Assembly (NCBI RefSeq): GCF_015354345.1
Contig: NZ_JADKYS010000002.1
Span: 1-64,000 of the forward strand
DNA length: 64,000 nt
DNA from: Methylophilus sp. 14
Lineage (GTDB): Bacteria; Pseudomonadota; Gammaproteobacteria; Burkholderiales; Methylophilaceae
Direction of reading: 5' to 3'
In this document: positions 1-8,309 of the stretch, piece after piece
Layout of the letters: each line of letters opens with the position of its first letter
Position numbering within the stretch: the first letter of the stretch is position 1
Position numbers and translations under genes: made by a program
Notes under the pieces: model-generated
Databases searched by the model: none
What the model was told of the DNA's origin: nothing
What the model saw: only the letters and a program-made list of their open reading frames with translations

Positions 1-76
1 GAACAGGGCCGTGAAACGAACTTGCGCCAATGATAGTGTACTCTTCGTATGCGAAAGTAGGTCATCCCCAAGCTCC
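1..76 (+). rRNA. rrf: 5S ribosomal RNA, 3' part
   Basis: The window opens inside a 5S rRNA. The blocks GTGAAACGA, GCGCCAATGATAGTG and GCGAAAGTAGGTCATC match the conserved second half of proteobacterial 5S rRNA in the right order, and a strong terminator follows directly. The 5' part and presumably the rest of the rRNA operon lie upstream of the window. The exact 3' end is estimated to within a few bases because the pairing 5' strand is not visible. Confidence 0.9.
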
Positions 77-83
77 TATTCTA

Positions 84-118
84 AAAAGCCCTAACAGTCT
101 CCTGTTGGGGCTTTTTTA
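84..118 (+). terminator. Rho-independent terminator of the rRNA operon
   Basis: An 11-bp stem (AGCCCTAACAG paired with CTGTTGGGGCT, one G-T pair) with a 4-nt loop is followed by a run of T residues. It stands a few bases after the 5S rRNA and would end rrn transcription. Confidence 0.9.
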
Positions 119-187
119 TTGCTCAAAATAAATAAGATAGAGCGCTAAAAGAAACCAGACAGCTGATGCCCTGCAGATAGCAGGCAG

Positions 188-315
188 AAAAAAACCCGGT
201 GCAAGCACCGGGTTAAAGTCTATTTAGAGAAACTCAAAATAGACTGCCATGAAATCTGTACTGCTTATTGTTTGCACCGCTTAGACGGTTGTTGATTAGA
301 GTCTTCTCCCTCGTT
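188..315 (-). ncRNA. Candidate small regulatory RNA (about 125 nt)
   Basis: Read on the minus strand, a sigma-70-like promoter (ATGACA at 350-345, 17-bp spacer, TACTAT at 327-322) is followed about 100 nt later by two adjacent hairpins. The first has perfect 9-bp arms, AGTCTATTT and AAATAGACT (217-225 and 237-245). The second is a G+C-rich 10-bp stem (193-214) followed on this strand by seven T residues (194-188), a typical intrinsic terminator. No protein-coding gene on the minus strand explains this terminator: the overlapping frame that runs into rimP antisense has no family signature. Promoter, free region, stem and terminator are the layout of a stand-alone sRNA. I recognise no known family. 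Confidence 0.5.
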
Positions 316-446
316 TTATGTATAGTAAAAGAGTCACATGCTGCTGTCATTGACCCATGTGGGCTATTAAGAAATGAGCCGGAATGGCTGCTGATTTGCG
401 GATGGTTAGCTGTGCCATGTTGACTGAGGAGTATCGTATCTGCAGC

Positions 447-475
447 TTTGAATTTAAACGGAAATTTGGTATAAT
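447..475 (+). promoter_or_regulatory. Sigma-70 promoter of the rimP operon
   Basis: A perfect -10 box TATAAT (470-475) is spaced 17 bp from a -35-like TTTGAA (447-452). Transcription would start about 482, placing the whole leader hairpin in the mRNA. This is the only strong promoter seen for rimP-nusA-infB-rbfA-truB. Confidence 0.75.
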
Positions 476-486
476 CGAAATGATAG

Positions 487-508
487 ATGGGCTTTACGCC
501 CATTTTTT
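487..508 (+). promoter_or_regulatory. rimP-leader attenuator hairpin
   Basis: A short stem ATGGGC/GCCCAT with a 5-nt loop is followed by six T residues, so it looks like an intrinsic terminator placed between the promoter and the first gene. A terminator-like hairpin at this place is the known rimP-leader motif of proteobacteria, thought to attenuate the operon. The structure is seen directly; its regulatory role is inferred from the family. Confidence 0.7.
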
Positions 509-543
509 GTTTTCGGACGTAACGTTTTGAATTAAGGGTGCGT

Positions 544-1032
544 ATGCAAAATTTGCATTCGGTGGTTGAAAAGACGGTTACCCAGTTAGGGTATGAGTTG
601 GTTGATTTTGAAACCTCCAATCGTGGCAAGTTGCTGCGCGTGTTTATCGACAAGCTCACGCCTAAAGACAATAAAGACAGCGTGACGATTGATGATTGCG
701 TGTTGGTGAGTAATCAGCTTGGCAATGTGCTCACCGTTGAGCTGGACATTGATTATGACCGTCTTGAAGTGTCGTCTGCCGGTTTGGATCGTGTGCTGAG
801 TAAAGAAGCAGATTTTGTGCGCTTTGCCGGTGAGCGTGCGCAAATCAAATTGCGCGTCGGTATTCAGGATGATGGCCCTAAAGCGACTAAAACCAGCTTG
901 CCAAGAAAGACTTTCTTGGGGCTGTTGCAAGGGGTTGAAGCAGGTAAAGTAGTAGTTGAGTGCGATGGCTGGGTTTATAGATTGTCGCTGGATAATATTG
1001 ATAAGGCTCGTTTGAGCCCTGTCTTTGATTAA
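544..1032 (+). CDS. rimP: Ribosome maturation factor RimP
   Basis: RimP assists assembly of the 30S ribosomal subunit in the cytoplasm. The protein of about 162 residues has the normal family length, with an N-terminal alpha/beta domain (LGYELVDFE near residue 18; LRVFID near 32) and a C-terminal SH3-like barrel starting near residue 85 (VEAGKVVVECDGW). The conserved VSSAGLDRVL segment, corresponding to the family's SSPGLDRPL, lies near residue 75. ATG 544 is preferred over GTG 538 because an AAGG ribosome-binding site at 534-537 sits 6 nt before it. It is the first gene of the nusA-infB operon, as in most proteobacteria. Confidence 0.95.
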   Translation: MQNLHSVVEKTVTQLGYELVDFETSNRGKLLRVFIDKLTPKDNKDSVTIDDCVLVSNQLGNVLTVELDIDYDRLEVSSAGLDRVLSKEADFVRFAGERAQIKLRVGIQDDGPKATKTSLPRKTFLGLLQGVEAGKVVVECDGWVYRLSLDNIDKARLSPVFD

Positions 1033-1071
1033 TTTGTTATAGCTAATCCGTACGGTGAGTTGGAGATTACG

Positions 1072-2538
1072 ATGAGTCGTGAATTATTGTTGTTGGTTGA
1101 TGCCCTAGCCCACGAAAAAAATGTGGATAAAGAGGTGATTTTTACTGCCTTGGAGCTGGCATTGGCTTCTGCAACGAAAAAGAACCATGAAGAGGGTGCC
1201 GATATTCGCGTTGAGATTGACCGCGAAACAGGTGACTATAAAACCTTCAGACGTTGGCAATATGTGGAATACGACCTGCTGGAAAGCTCTGCTTACCAAT
1301 TCGATGAAGAAGATGAGCGTGCTGCTAGCAGACAAATTGGTGATTATGCCGAAGAGCCTTTAGAGTCTATCTCCTTTGGGCGAATCGGCGCACAGGCGGC
1401 CAAACAAGTCATTTTGCAAAAAGTGCGCGAAGCTGAACGCGAACAAATGATCCAGGACTTCCTGGCGCGTGGTGAGAGCTTGGTGACTGGCGTGATCAAG
1501 CGTATGGAAAAAGGCAATGCGATCATTGAAGTTGGTCGTATCGAGTGCCTGTTGCCACGTGAAGCCATGATCCAGAAGGAAAACCTGCGCGTGGGTGACC
1601 GTGTGCGTGCCTACCTGTCTCGCGTTGACCGCGGTGGCCGTGGCCCACAACTGATTCTGTCACGTGTGGCACCAGATTTCCTCAAGCGTTTGTTTGAGTT
1701 GGAAGTGCCCGAAATTGAAGAAGGTTTATTAGAGATTCGCTCTGCGGCGCGTGATCCAGGTTTGCGTTCTAAAATTGCAGTGAAAACCAATGACCAGCGT
1801 CTGGACCCAGTGGGTACTTGCGTGGGTATGCGTGGTTCACGTGTACAGGCGGTAACGTCTGAACTCGGTGGCGAGCGTGTGGACATCGTTTTGTGGAGCA
1901 TGGATCCAGCACAGTTTGTGATCAATGCACTGGCACCTGCTGAAGTCAGCTCTATCGTTGTCGATGAAGATGCGCACAGCATGGACGTGGTGGTGAGCGA
2001 AGAGCAATTGGCAGTCGCGATTGGCCGTAACGGTCAAAACGTGCGTCTGGCATCGGAGCTGACTGGTTGGAATTTGAATATTCTGACCGAAGAAGCCGCT
2101 GCACAGAAGAGCCAGGACGAATACGCCAAAATCAGCCAGCTGTTTATCGAAAAACTGGATGTGGATGAGGAAGTGGCTGACATCCTGGTGCAAGAAGGCT
2201 TTAGCACCCTGGAAGAAATCGCTTACGTACCTTTGGCGGAAATGGCTGAAATCGAAGCCTTTGATGAAGATACCATCAATGAGCTGCGCTCACGTGCGCG
2301 TGCGGCTTTGCTGACAGAAGCGATTGCCAAAGAAGAGAAGGTCGAAGAAGACACCAATGATTTGATGACGCTGGAAGGCATGGACGCGGATACGGCGCAT
2401 AAGCTGGCTGCGAGCGAAATCCATACCAGTGAAGATCTGGCTGAGCTGGCCGTCGATGAGTTGGTCGAATTGACAGGAATAGATGAAGAGCGTGCCAAGT
2501 CGTTGATTATGACCGCGCGTGCACCTTGGTTTAAGTAA
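1072..2538 (+). CDS. nusA: Transcription termination/antitermination factor NusA
   Basis: NusA binds RNA polymerase and controls pausing, termination and antitermination. The 488-residue protein has the full proteobacterial form: an N-terminal RNAP-binding domain (first 125 residues or so), an S1 domain with [16 protein letters not shown] near residue 138, KH domains with [11 protein letters not shown] and [11 protein letters not shown], and two acidic C-terminal repeats of the helix-hairpin-helix type. ATG 1072 follows TGGAG at 6-7 nt; an in-frame TTG at 1060 lacks such a site. It is 39 nt after rimP and cotranscribed with it. Confidence 0.97.
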   Translation: MSRELLLLVDALAHEKNVDKEVIFTALELALASATKKNHEEGADIRVEIDRETGDYKTFRRWQYVEYDLLESSAYQFDEEDERAASRQIGDYAEEPLESISFGRIGAQAAKQVILQKVREAEREQMIQDFLARGESLVTGVIKRMEKGNAIIEVGRIECLLPREAMIQKENLRVGDRVRAYLSRVDRGGRGPQLILSRVAPDFLKRLFELEVPEIEEGLLEIRSAARDPGLRSKIAVKTNDQRLDPVGTCVGMRGSRVQAVTSELGGERVDIVLWSMDPAQFVINALAPAEVSSIVVDEDAHSMDVVVSEEQLAVAIGRNGQNVRLASELTGWNLNILTEEAAAQKSQDEYAKISQLFIEKLDVDEEVADILVQEGFSTLEEIAYVPLAEMAEIEAFDEDTINELRSRARAALLTEAIAKEEKVEEDTNDLMTLEGMDADTAHKLAASEIHTSEDLAELAVDELVELTGIDEERAKSLIMTARAPWFK

Positions 2539-2605
2539 CCTATGCGGTTAAGACATCATGCATACATCTTAATTAAAAAATAAAGTAATTGAACTGGAGC
2601 AGTAC

Positions 2606-5308
2606 ATGGCACTTTCAACCGTCGCACAATTTGCCGCAGAGCTGGGTCTTCCAACGACTCTGCTCATCGAGCAACTGAAAAGCGCAGGCGTTAACAAAAC
2701 GTCTGTGGATGATTTTTTGGAAGAAGGTGACAAGGCTGCCTTGCTGGATTACTTGCGTAAAGAGCATGGTGCGGCAAATGCCCCCAAGAACAAAATCACC
2801 CTAACCCGCAAACAAAACACCGAGATCAAAAAACTCGATAGTTCAGGTAAAGCACGTACGATTCAGGTAGAAGTGCGCAAAAAACGCGTGCTGGAGCGCC
2901 CGGAAATTGGCTATGAGCAGCCAGCCGATGCGGCCTACGATGAAGCTGAAAGTGCCTTGCCTGATGTGCTGGAAGAGTTGCCAGTAGAGGTTGAAGAGGT
3001 CGTCGCTGAAGCCCCTGTGGTTGAAGAGGTGGTTGAAGTATTGCCTGAGCCAGAACCTGAGCCCGTTGAGGCCCCGGTTGCAGAGCCTGCGCCAGCCCCA
3101 GCGGTTGAAGCGCCTGTTGTGGCGAAAAAAGCGGCTGTGCTTTCTGCACAGGAAATTGCTTTGCGTGAGCATGAAGCGGTACGTGCGGCCAAACTGGCGG
3201 CGTTGCAGGCTGAAGATGTGAAACGTAAGCAGGCGTTGACCCAGCGTCGTGCTGAGGAAGAAGCAAAACGCCAGGCTGAAGCAGAAGCGGCTAAAAACAA
3301 GCCCGCTGCGACCAAGTTGTCTGAAGGCACATTGCACAAGCCAGCCAACAAAGTGGCTGACAAACCTGAAAGCAAAGACAAAAAAGCCAAGACCGATAAC
3401 CGCGACTGGACAGATAACGAAAACAAAAAACGCGGTATTAAAACCCGCGGTGATGCACCTGCTGGTGGCGCCCAAGGCTGGCGTACACCAAAAGGCAAGC
3501 ACCACAAATCAAGCAAAGATGAGCAACATGCATTCAATGCGCCGACTGAGCCATTGATCAAAGAGGTCATGGTGCCTGAGACCATTTCTGTGGCTGACCT
3601 GGCGCATAAGATGTCAGTCAAGGCCGCGGAAGTGATTAAAGCCTTGATGAAAATGGGCATGATGGTCACTATCAACCAAGTTCTGGATCAAGACACCGCG
3701 ATCATTCTGGTCGAAGAAATGGGCCATAAAGCGCAAGCTGCCGCAGCTAACGACCCGGAAAGCTTCCTGGAAGAGGCCGATACTGTTGAAGCCGTGATGG
3801 AAGCACGTCCGCCAGTGGTGACCGTGATGGGTCACGTTGACCATGGTAAAACATCCTTGCTGGACTACATCCGCCGCAGCCGTGTGGCTTCAGGCGAAGC
3901 CGGTGGCATTACGCAGCACATTGGTGCTTACCACGTAGAAACCCCGCGCGGTATGGTGACTTTCCTCGACACCCCTGGTCACGAGGCGTTTACCGCCATG
4001 CGTGCACGCGGTGCCAAAGCCACCGATATCGTGATTCTGGTGGTGTCTGCCGATGACGGCGTCATGCCACAAACCATTGAAGCGATTCACCACGCCAAAG
4101 CCGGTAACGTGCCTATCGTGGTGGCGATCAACAAGATTGATAAGCCGGAAGCACAGCCAGAGCGCGTTAAAAACGAATTGATTACGCACGAAGTGGTGCC
4201 CGAAGAGTACGGTGGTGACACTATGTTCCGTGAAGTGTCTGCCAAAACAGGTAAAGGTATTGATGAACTGCTGGAAGCTGTTCTGTTGCAGGCAGAAGTG
4301 CTGGAGCTGACTTCTCCACAAAATACCCCGGCCAAAGGCCTGGTGATTGAAGGCCGCCTGGATAAAGGCCGCGGTCCCGTGTCTACCGTGCTGGTACAGT
4401 CTGGTGTACTGCGCCGTGGCGACATGTTGCTGGCAGGCACTGCTTATGGCCGTGTACGTGCCATGCTGGACGAAAACGGTAATGACATTAAAGAAGCCGG
4501 TCCTTCGATTCCGGTGGAAGTATTGGGCTTGTCCGACGTACCAAGTGCCGGTGAAGAAACCATTGTATTGAACGATGAGCGCAAGGCGCGTGAAATCGCC
4601 CTGTTCCGCCAAGGCAAGTTCCGTGATGTAAAACTGGCCAAACAACAAGCCGCTAAACTGGAAAACATGTTTGAGCAAATGGCTGAAGGCGAAGTGCAGA
4701 CACTGAACCTGATTATCAAGTCAGATGTTCAGGGTTCTTTCGAAGCCTTGACCACCAGCTTGCAGAAACTGTCTACCAGCGAAGTACGCGTCAATATCAT
4801 TCACACTGCGGTAGGTGCGATCAGCGAGTCTGACGTCAACCTGGCTGCAGCGTCTAAAGCAGTGTTGATCGGTTTTAACGTGCGTGCTGACGCCGGTGCC
4901 CGTAAACTGGTTGAAAACCTGGATGTAGACTTGCGCTACTACAACATCATTTACGAAGCGGTTGATGAAATCAAGGCGGCTTTGGGTGGCATGTTGGCAC
5001 CAGAGCAAAAAGAACAAATGATTGGTACCGTTGAGATTCGCGAAGTTTACCGTATCTCTAAAGTCGGTGCTGTGGCTGGTTGTTACGTACAGGATGGTGT
5101 GGTTAAACGTAACTCCAAAGTACGTGTACTGCGTAACAATGTAATTATTCACACCGGTGAGCTGGACTCTCTGAAGCGCTTTAAAGACGACGTTAAAGAA
5201 GTCAAAAACAACTTCGAGTGCGGCCTGTCGCTCAAGAACTATAACGAGATCGAAGTGGGCGATATTCTGGAAGTCTATGAAGTCGTGGAAGTGGCACGTA
5301 CCCTGTGA
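2606..5308 (+). CDS. infB: Translation initiation factor IF-2
   Basis: IF-2 is the GTPase that brings initiator fMet-tRNA to the 30S subunit. The 900-residue protein has an N-terminal IF2 domain, a long low-complexity stretch rich in Glu, Val, Pro and Ala (about residues 110-170) and then in Lys, Ala and Glu, and a GTPase domain with G1 GHVDHGKT (near residue 410), [12 protein letters not shown] and SAKTGKGID, followed by the C-terminal beta-barrels. The variable linker is normal for the family. The start has a TGGAG site at a good distance. Its stop codon lies inside the left arm of a large palindrome. Confidence 0.97.
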   Translation: MALSTVAQFAAELGLPTTLLIEQLKSAGVNKTSVDDFLEEGDKAALLDYLRKEHGAANAPKNKITLTRKQNTEIKKLDSSGKARTIQVEVRKKRVLERPEIGYEQPADAAYDEAESALPDVLEELPVEVEEVVAEAPVVEEVVEVLPEPEPEPVEAPVAEPAPAPAVEAPVVAKKAAVLSAQEIALREHEAVRAAKLAALQAEDVKRKQALTQRRAEEEAKRQAEAEAAKNKPAATKLSEGTLHKPANKVADKPESKDKKAKTDNRDWTDNENKKRGIKTRGDAPAGGAQGWRTPKGKHHKSSKDEQHAFNAPTEPLIKEVMVPETISVADLAHKMSVKAAEVIKALMKMGMMVTINQVLDQDTAIILVEEMGHKAQAAAANDPESFLEEADTVEAVMEARPPVVTVMGHVDHGKTSLLDYIRRSRVASGEAGGITQHIGAYHVETPRGMVTFLDTPGHEAFTAMRARGAKATDIVILVVSADDGVMPQTIEAIHHAKAGNVPIVVAINKIDKPEAQPERVKNELITHEVVPEEYGGDTMFREVSAKTGKGIDELLEAVLLQAEVLELTSPQNTPAKGLVIEGRLDKGRGPVSTVLVQSGVLRRGDMLLAGTAYGRVRAMLDENGNDIKEAGPSIPVEVLGLSDVPSAGEETIVLNDERKAREIALFRQGKFRDVKLAKQQAAKLENMFEQMAEGEVQTLNLIIKSDVQGSFEALTTSLQKLSTSEVRVNIIHTAVGAISESDVNLAAASKAVLIGFNVRADAGARKLVENLDVDLRYYNIIYEAVDEIKAALGGMLAPEQKEQMIGTVEIREVYRISKVGAVAGCYVQDGVVKRNSKVRVLRNNVIIHTGELDSLKRFKDDVKEVKNNFECGLSLKNYNEIEVGDILEVYEVVEVARTL

Positions 5309-5425
5309 CTTTAAAATCCGTCATGATGCGTTGTTGTCATCCAAAAAATGTTCGCTTACATATGTCTAATATGCCGCGCTCCATTTTTTTGATGACGCCT
5401 AGCCTCATTTAGTCTTTTAAAGTCA
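5306..5425 (+). repeat. Nested long palindrome filling the infB-rbfA gap
   Basis: Two inverted repeats are nested. The outer pair is perfect over 11 bp (TGACTTTAAAA at 5306-5316 and TTTTAAAGTCA at 5415-5425). The inner pair is 15 bp with one mismatch (5336-5350 and 5382-5396; GTCATC against GATGAC at the outer ends). The outer left arm includes the infB stop codon, and the right arm ends just before the rbfA ribosome-binding site. In RNA this would fold into one long stem-loop. It may be an mRNA processing or stabilising structure, or a small palindromic mobile repeat (MITE-like) fixed between the genes. Confidence 0.75.
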
Positions 5426-5434
5426 GGAAACTCA

Positions 5435-5791
5435 ATGGCTAAAGCATTTTCAAGAAACGACCGTGTCTCAGAGCAAATGCGCCGTGAACTGGCGGATTTG
5501 CTCATGTTCGAGGTCAAAGACCCGCGTGTGCAGATGGTGACCTTGACTGGTGTTGAGGTCGCTGGCGACATGGCACACGCCAAGGTGTTTTATACGGCGC
5601 AAAAAAACAGCAAGGGCTTGCAGGCCGGGCTGGAAAAAGCGGCTGGTTTTCTGCGGTCGCAATTGGGCAAGCGCATGATGATCCGTACCGTGCCACAATT
5701 GCATTTCGTCTATGATGAATCCATAGACCGCGGCATGCATATGGACAAGCTGATCAATCAGGCTTTGTCCGATACCCCTCCGCAAGACTAA
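5435..5791 (+). CDS. rbfA: 30S ribosome-binding factor RbfA
   Basis: RbfA is a cold-shock-linked 30S maturation factor. The 118-residue protein has the usual length and shows the family opening FSRNDRVSEQMRRELADLL, the KDPRV motif and the KH-type fold region up to the conserved PQLHFVYDES segment near residue 90. An AGGAAA ribosome-binding site stands 7 nt before the ATG, immediately outside the infB-rbfA palindrome. truB follows after 18 nt. Confidence 0.96.
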   Translation: MAKAFSRNDRVSEQMRRELADLLMFEVKDPRVQMVTLTGVEVAGDMAHAKVFYTAQKNSKGLQAGLEKAAGFLRSQLGKRMMIRTVPQLHFVYDESIDRGMHMDKLINQALSDTPPQD

Positions 5792-5809
5792 TTTTTATCT
5801 TCTTTCGCC

Positions 5810-6709
5810 ATGCAAACCAAACGCATTAAACGCGCTGTGAGCGGCGTGTTATTGCTCGATAAGCCGTATGGCTTCTCCTCCAACCAGGCCCTGCAAAAGG
5901 TCAAGTGGTTATATCAGGCGCAAAAGGCCGGGCATACCGGCACGCTGGATCCATTGGCGACAGGCGTGTTGCCTATCTGCTTGGGCGAAGCCACCAAGTT
6001 TGCCCAGCATCTCACCGACGAAAATAAAACCTATGTCGCTACAGTCAAGTTTGGTGTGACCACCACGACTGGTGACAAAGAAGGCGATATCATCCACCAG
6101 GTGGACTGTCATGTCACCCGCGCAGAGATTGAGCAGGTGTTGCCGCAATTTATGGGTGAAATTACGCAGGTGCCGCCCATGTATTCTGCGCTCAAGGTGA
6201 ATGGCAAGCCTTTGTATGAATACGCGCGTGATGGCGTTGAGCTGGAGCGCAAACCACGCCAAGTGACTATTTATGCGTTACGTGTGTTGGGCTGTGCGGA
6301 TAACAGTGCAGAGATTGAAGTCACCTGCAGCAAAGGCACTTACATCCGCACCCTGGGCGAGGATATCGGTAAAGCCTTGCAGGCCGGCGCGCATTTAACT
6401 GCCTTACGCCGCACGGCGACCGCCACCTACCAGATTGCACATACGGTGACTATTGAAGCACTGGAGCAGATGACCGCTGAACAACGTGATGCCTTGTTGC
6501 TGCCGGTCGATACTGCGATCACCGCATTACCTAAAGTCTTGTTGCAAGAAGATGCTGCCTATTATTTCAAACAGGGCAATCCGGTGTGGGTATCAGGCAG
6601 TATTCCGGCAGGCGAACTGCGTATTTATAGTGAGGCCGGCCTGTTTCTGGGCGTCGGTTTTCAGCAGCGTGATGGCCGCATCGCGCCCAAACGCGTCGTC
6701 AACCTCTAA
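5810..6709 (+). CDS. truB: tRNA pseudouridine-55 synthase TruB
   Basis: TruB converts U55 in the T-loop of tRNAs to pseudouridine. The 299-residue protein carries the catalytic motif AGHTGTLDPLATGVLP near residue 40, whose Asp is the nucleophile, the KTY motif and the conserved CSKGTYIRTL segment near residue 170. A C-terminal extension fits the long proteobacterial form. No clear Shine-Dalgarno site precedes the ATG, consistent with translation coupled to rbfA 18 nt upstream. It is the last gene of the operon; rpsO, which often follows, lies about 10.9 kb downstream here. Confidence 0.96.
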   Translation: MQTKRIKRAVSGVLLLDKPYGFSSNQALQKVKWLYQAQKAGHTGTLDPLATGVLPICLGEATKFAQHLTDENKTYVATVKFGVTTTTGDKEGDIIHQVDCHVTRAEIEQVLPQFMGEITQVPPMYSALKVNGKPLYEYARDGVELERKPRQVTIYALRVLGCADNSAEIEVTCSKGTYIRTLGEDIGKALQAGAHLTALRRTATATYQIAHTVTIEALEQMTAEQRDALLLPVDTAITALPKVLLQEDAAYYFKQGNPVWVSGSIPAGELRIYSEAGLFLGVGFQQRDGRIAPKRVVNL

Positions 6710-6730
6710 GCAAGCCAATTTGGCTGCTTG

Positions 6731-6752
6731 ACTTGCCACCGCAGCGGCAAGT
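6731..6752 (+). repeat. REP-like hairpin after truB
   Basis: A 7-bp inverted repeat (ACTTGCC and GGCAAGT) with an 8-nt loop is followed by TTCCTACA. On the minus strand this reads TGTAGGAACTTGCCGC, the general style of repetitive extragenic palindromes in gamma- and betaproteobacteria. No second copy was noticed in the window, so its repetitive nature is untested. It has no T-run and is not a convincing terminator. Confidence 0.35.
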
Positions 6753-6790
6753 TCCTACAATCATTGGATCACCCTATTTGAGCGGTATCC

Positions 6791-7849
6791 ATGCAGCGAT
6801 GTTTTTCCCCCATGATGTTGAGCCTATTGGTGCTTAGCCTGCCATGCATGCCTGCGGCGGCTGCGCAGGACGGCGCACCTCTTATCTCGGGCAAGCCGCC
6901 CATCACCATGCTTTATGACGCACGCTTTGAAGCACATGACCCAGGGCCTGAGCATCCTGAGCAAGCGGGACGTGTCCGTGCGATTGTGGAGCGATTGCAA
7001 CAAAGTGCTGCGTGGCAACCCTTGTTACGCTGGCCTGCTTTTTCTGCAGCCACGCGTGCAGATTTATTGCGCGTACACAGTGCCGCCTATCTGGATTTGC
7101 TAGATACGGAACAGGCAGGTGTTCATGCTGGTGAGCACAACTTACTGAGTACTGGCGACACCGTGATTTCGCCGCACTCGTTGGCGGTGGCGACACTGGC
7201 TTCTGGCGCGGGCATGGCAGGTGTGGATGCCGTGATGTCTCAGCCATCCGCGACCGCATTTGCCCTGGTGCGCCCACCCGGACATCACGCCACCCGCGAT
7301 CGCGGTATGGGTTTCTGCCTGACCAACCATATCGCTGTTGCTGCGCGTTATGCCCAGCAGCGTTACGCCATTCAACGCATTTTAATTATTGATATCGACG
7401 TGCATCATGGCAATGGCACGCAGGCGATTTTTGAGGCAGATAACAGCGTCTTTTATTTTAGTGCCCATCAGCATCCCTTGTATCCCGGCAGTGGTCGTCC
7501 GGCTGAGCGAGGTGTCGGTGCAGGGCTAGGATATACGATGAATATAGACGTGCCCCCAGGTAGCAACGAACAAGTGCTTTTGCATGCCTTGGACCAGCAA
7601 CTGGCACCAGCCATGCAGCAATTTCGGCCAGAACTCATTCTGGTATCAGCCGGGCTGGATGCGCATGCGGGTGATCGTTTAGGGGCGTTGCAATATTCTG
7701 ATGCGGGCTATGGCAACATCGCCACCCGCATTAAACAGCTGGCAGATGCGTATGCGCAGGGGCGTATGCTGTGGATGCTGGAAGGGGGCTATGTGCCCGT
7801 GCAAAATGCCAATGCCGTGGAAGCGATTCTTGCGGCTTTGTTGCGTTAG
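6791..7849 (+). CDS. Secreted histone-deacetylase-family (HdaH/AcuC-like) hydrolase
   Basis: A zinc-dependent amidohydrolase of the histone deacetylase superfamily. Visible active-site motifs are RPPGHHA (about residue 157), DIDVHHGNGT with the zinc-binding Asp and His (about 200), SAGLDAH with the second zinc Asp (about 285) and EGGY near the C-terminus. What sets it apart is the N-terminus: positively charged Arg, a hydrophobic core and an AAAA segment before AQDG look like a type I signal peptide cleaved near residue 25, so the enzyme would act in the periplasm. Bacterial relatives deacetylate acetylpolyamines or other amides; the substrate here is unknown. It is followed by a zinc-receptor operon, which may or may not be coincidence. 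Confidence 0.85.
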   Translation: MQRCFSPMMLSLLVLSLPCMPAAAAQDGAPLISGKPPITMLYDARFEAHDPGPEHPEQAGRVRAIVERLQQSAAWQPLLRWPAFSAATRADLLRVHSAAYLDLLDTEQAGVHAGEHNLLSTGDTVISPHSLAVATLASGAGMAGVDAVMSQPSATAFALVRPPGHHATRDRGMGFCLTNHIAVAARYAQQRYAIQRILIIDIDVHHGNGTQAIFEADNSVFYFSAHQHPLYPGSGRPAERGVGAGLGYTMNIDVPPGSNEQVLLHALDQQLAPAMQQFRPELILVSAGLDAHAGDRLGALQYSDAGYGNIATRIKQLADAYAQGRMLWMLEGGYVPVQNANAVEAILAALLR

Positions 7850-7875
7850 CGGTGGCAGTTCATTCGATTGTCATA

Positions 7876-7893
7876 AATATATGTTAATATATT
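7876..7893. promoter_or_regulatory. A+T-rich inverted repeat, possible Zur operator
   Basis: AATATAT-GTTA-ATATATT is a perfect 7-bp inverted repeat with a 4-bp spacer, directly before the two-gene ZnuD-like unit. It contains a -10-like TAATAT (7885-7890), from which transcription would start almost exactly at the ATG at 7898. Zur sites in proteobacteria are A+T-rich palindromes of similar size overlapping the promoter. The match is by style, not a clear consensus hit. Confidence 0.35.
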
Positions 7894-7897
7894 CAAG

Positions 7898-8212
7898 ATG
7901 TTAAAGCGTTTTTATGTCTATTTCCTGTTGTCGGTGCTGTTTGCCATTGCGCAAACCGGCATTGTCACGCATGAAATCAGCCATATCAACGAGCTGACCC
8001 AGCAGTCGCAACCAGACAAAAAACAAGGCAATGAGCCTTGTACCTTGTGTATCAGCCTGGCGCACGCTGCTGGGGCGCTCACACAAACGCCGCAATGGCA
8101 TTTGCCGCCACTTTCTCAGGTTACCCTCCCCGCCGCTGCTGTTATTGCGGTCAATACTTATCATGTTGCTGTTTATTCTGCACGCGCGCCACCCTTCATT
8201 ATTTCCGCCTGA
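7898..8212 (+). CDS. Small exported CxxC protein before a TonB receptor (DUF2946-like)
   Basis: A 104-residue protein with an N-terminal hydrophobic segment (residues 5-22), then a polar stretch with PCTLC (a CxxC motif near residue 48), several His residues and the C-terminal ending ARAPP. This organisation, and the place immediately upstream of a metal TonB receptor, resemble DUF2946-type proteins, whose function is not established. No Shine-Dalgarno sequence is visible and the probable transcription start falls at the ATG, so a leaderless message is possible. The receptor gene follows after about 100 nt. Confidence 0.65.
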   Translation: MLKRFYVYFLLSVLFAIAQTGIVTHEISHINELTQQSQPDKKQGNEPCTLCISLAHAAGALTQTPQWHLPPLSQVTLPAAAVIAVNTYHVAVYSARAPPFIISA

Positions 8213-8309
8213 TTATTAAACGCGCCCTGACTGGCTTGAGCCATGTCTGGTGCACATTTATTTTGAGTGCAGTGCATCAAGCACTGTCTCTATCATGTCT
8301 GGAACTACA

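Noticed and set aside
234-671. Open frame of 145 codons on the minus strand over the rimP start region
   Set aside because: Runs antisense through rimP, has no family-like pattern, and the candidate sRNA promoter and terminator better explain the minus-strand signals.
2843-3675. Long minus-strand frames opposite infB
   Set aside because: They arise from the low-complexity Glu/Ala/Lys codons of IF-2 read backwards; compositions are skewed and there is no ribosome-binding site.
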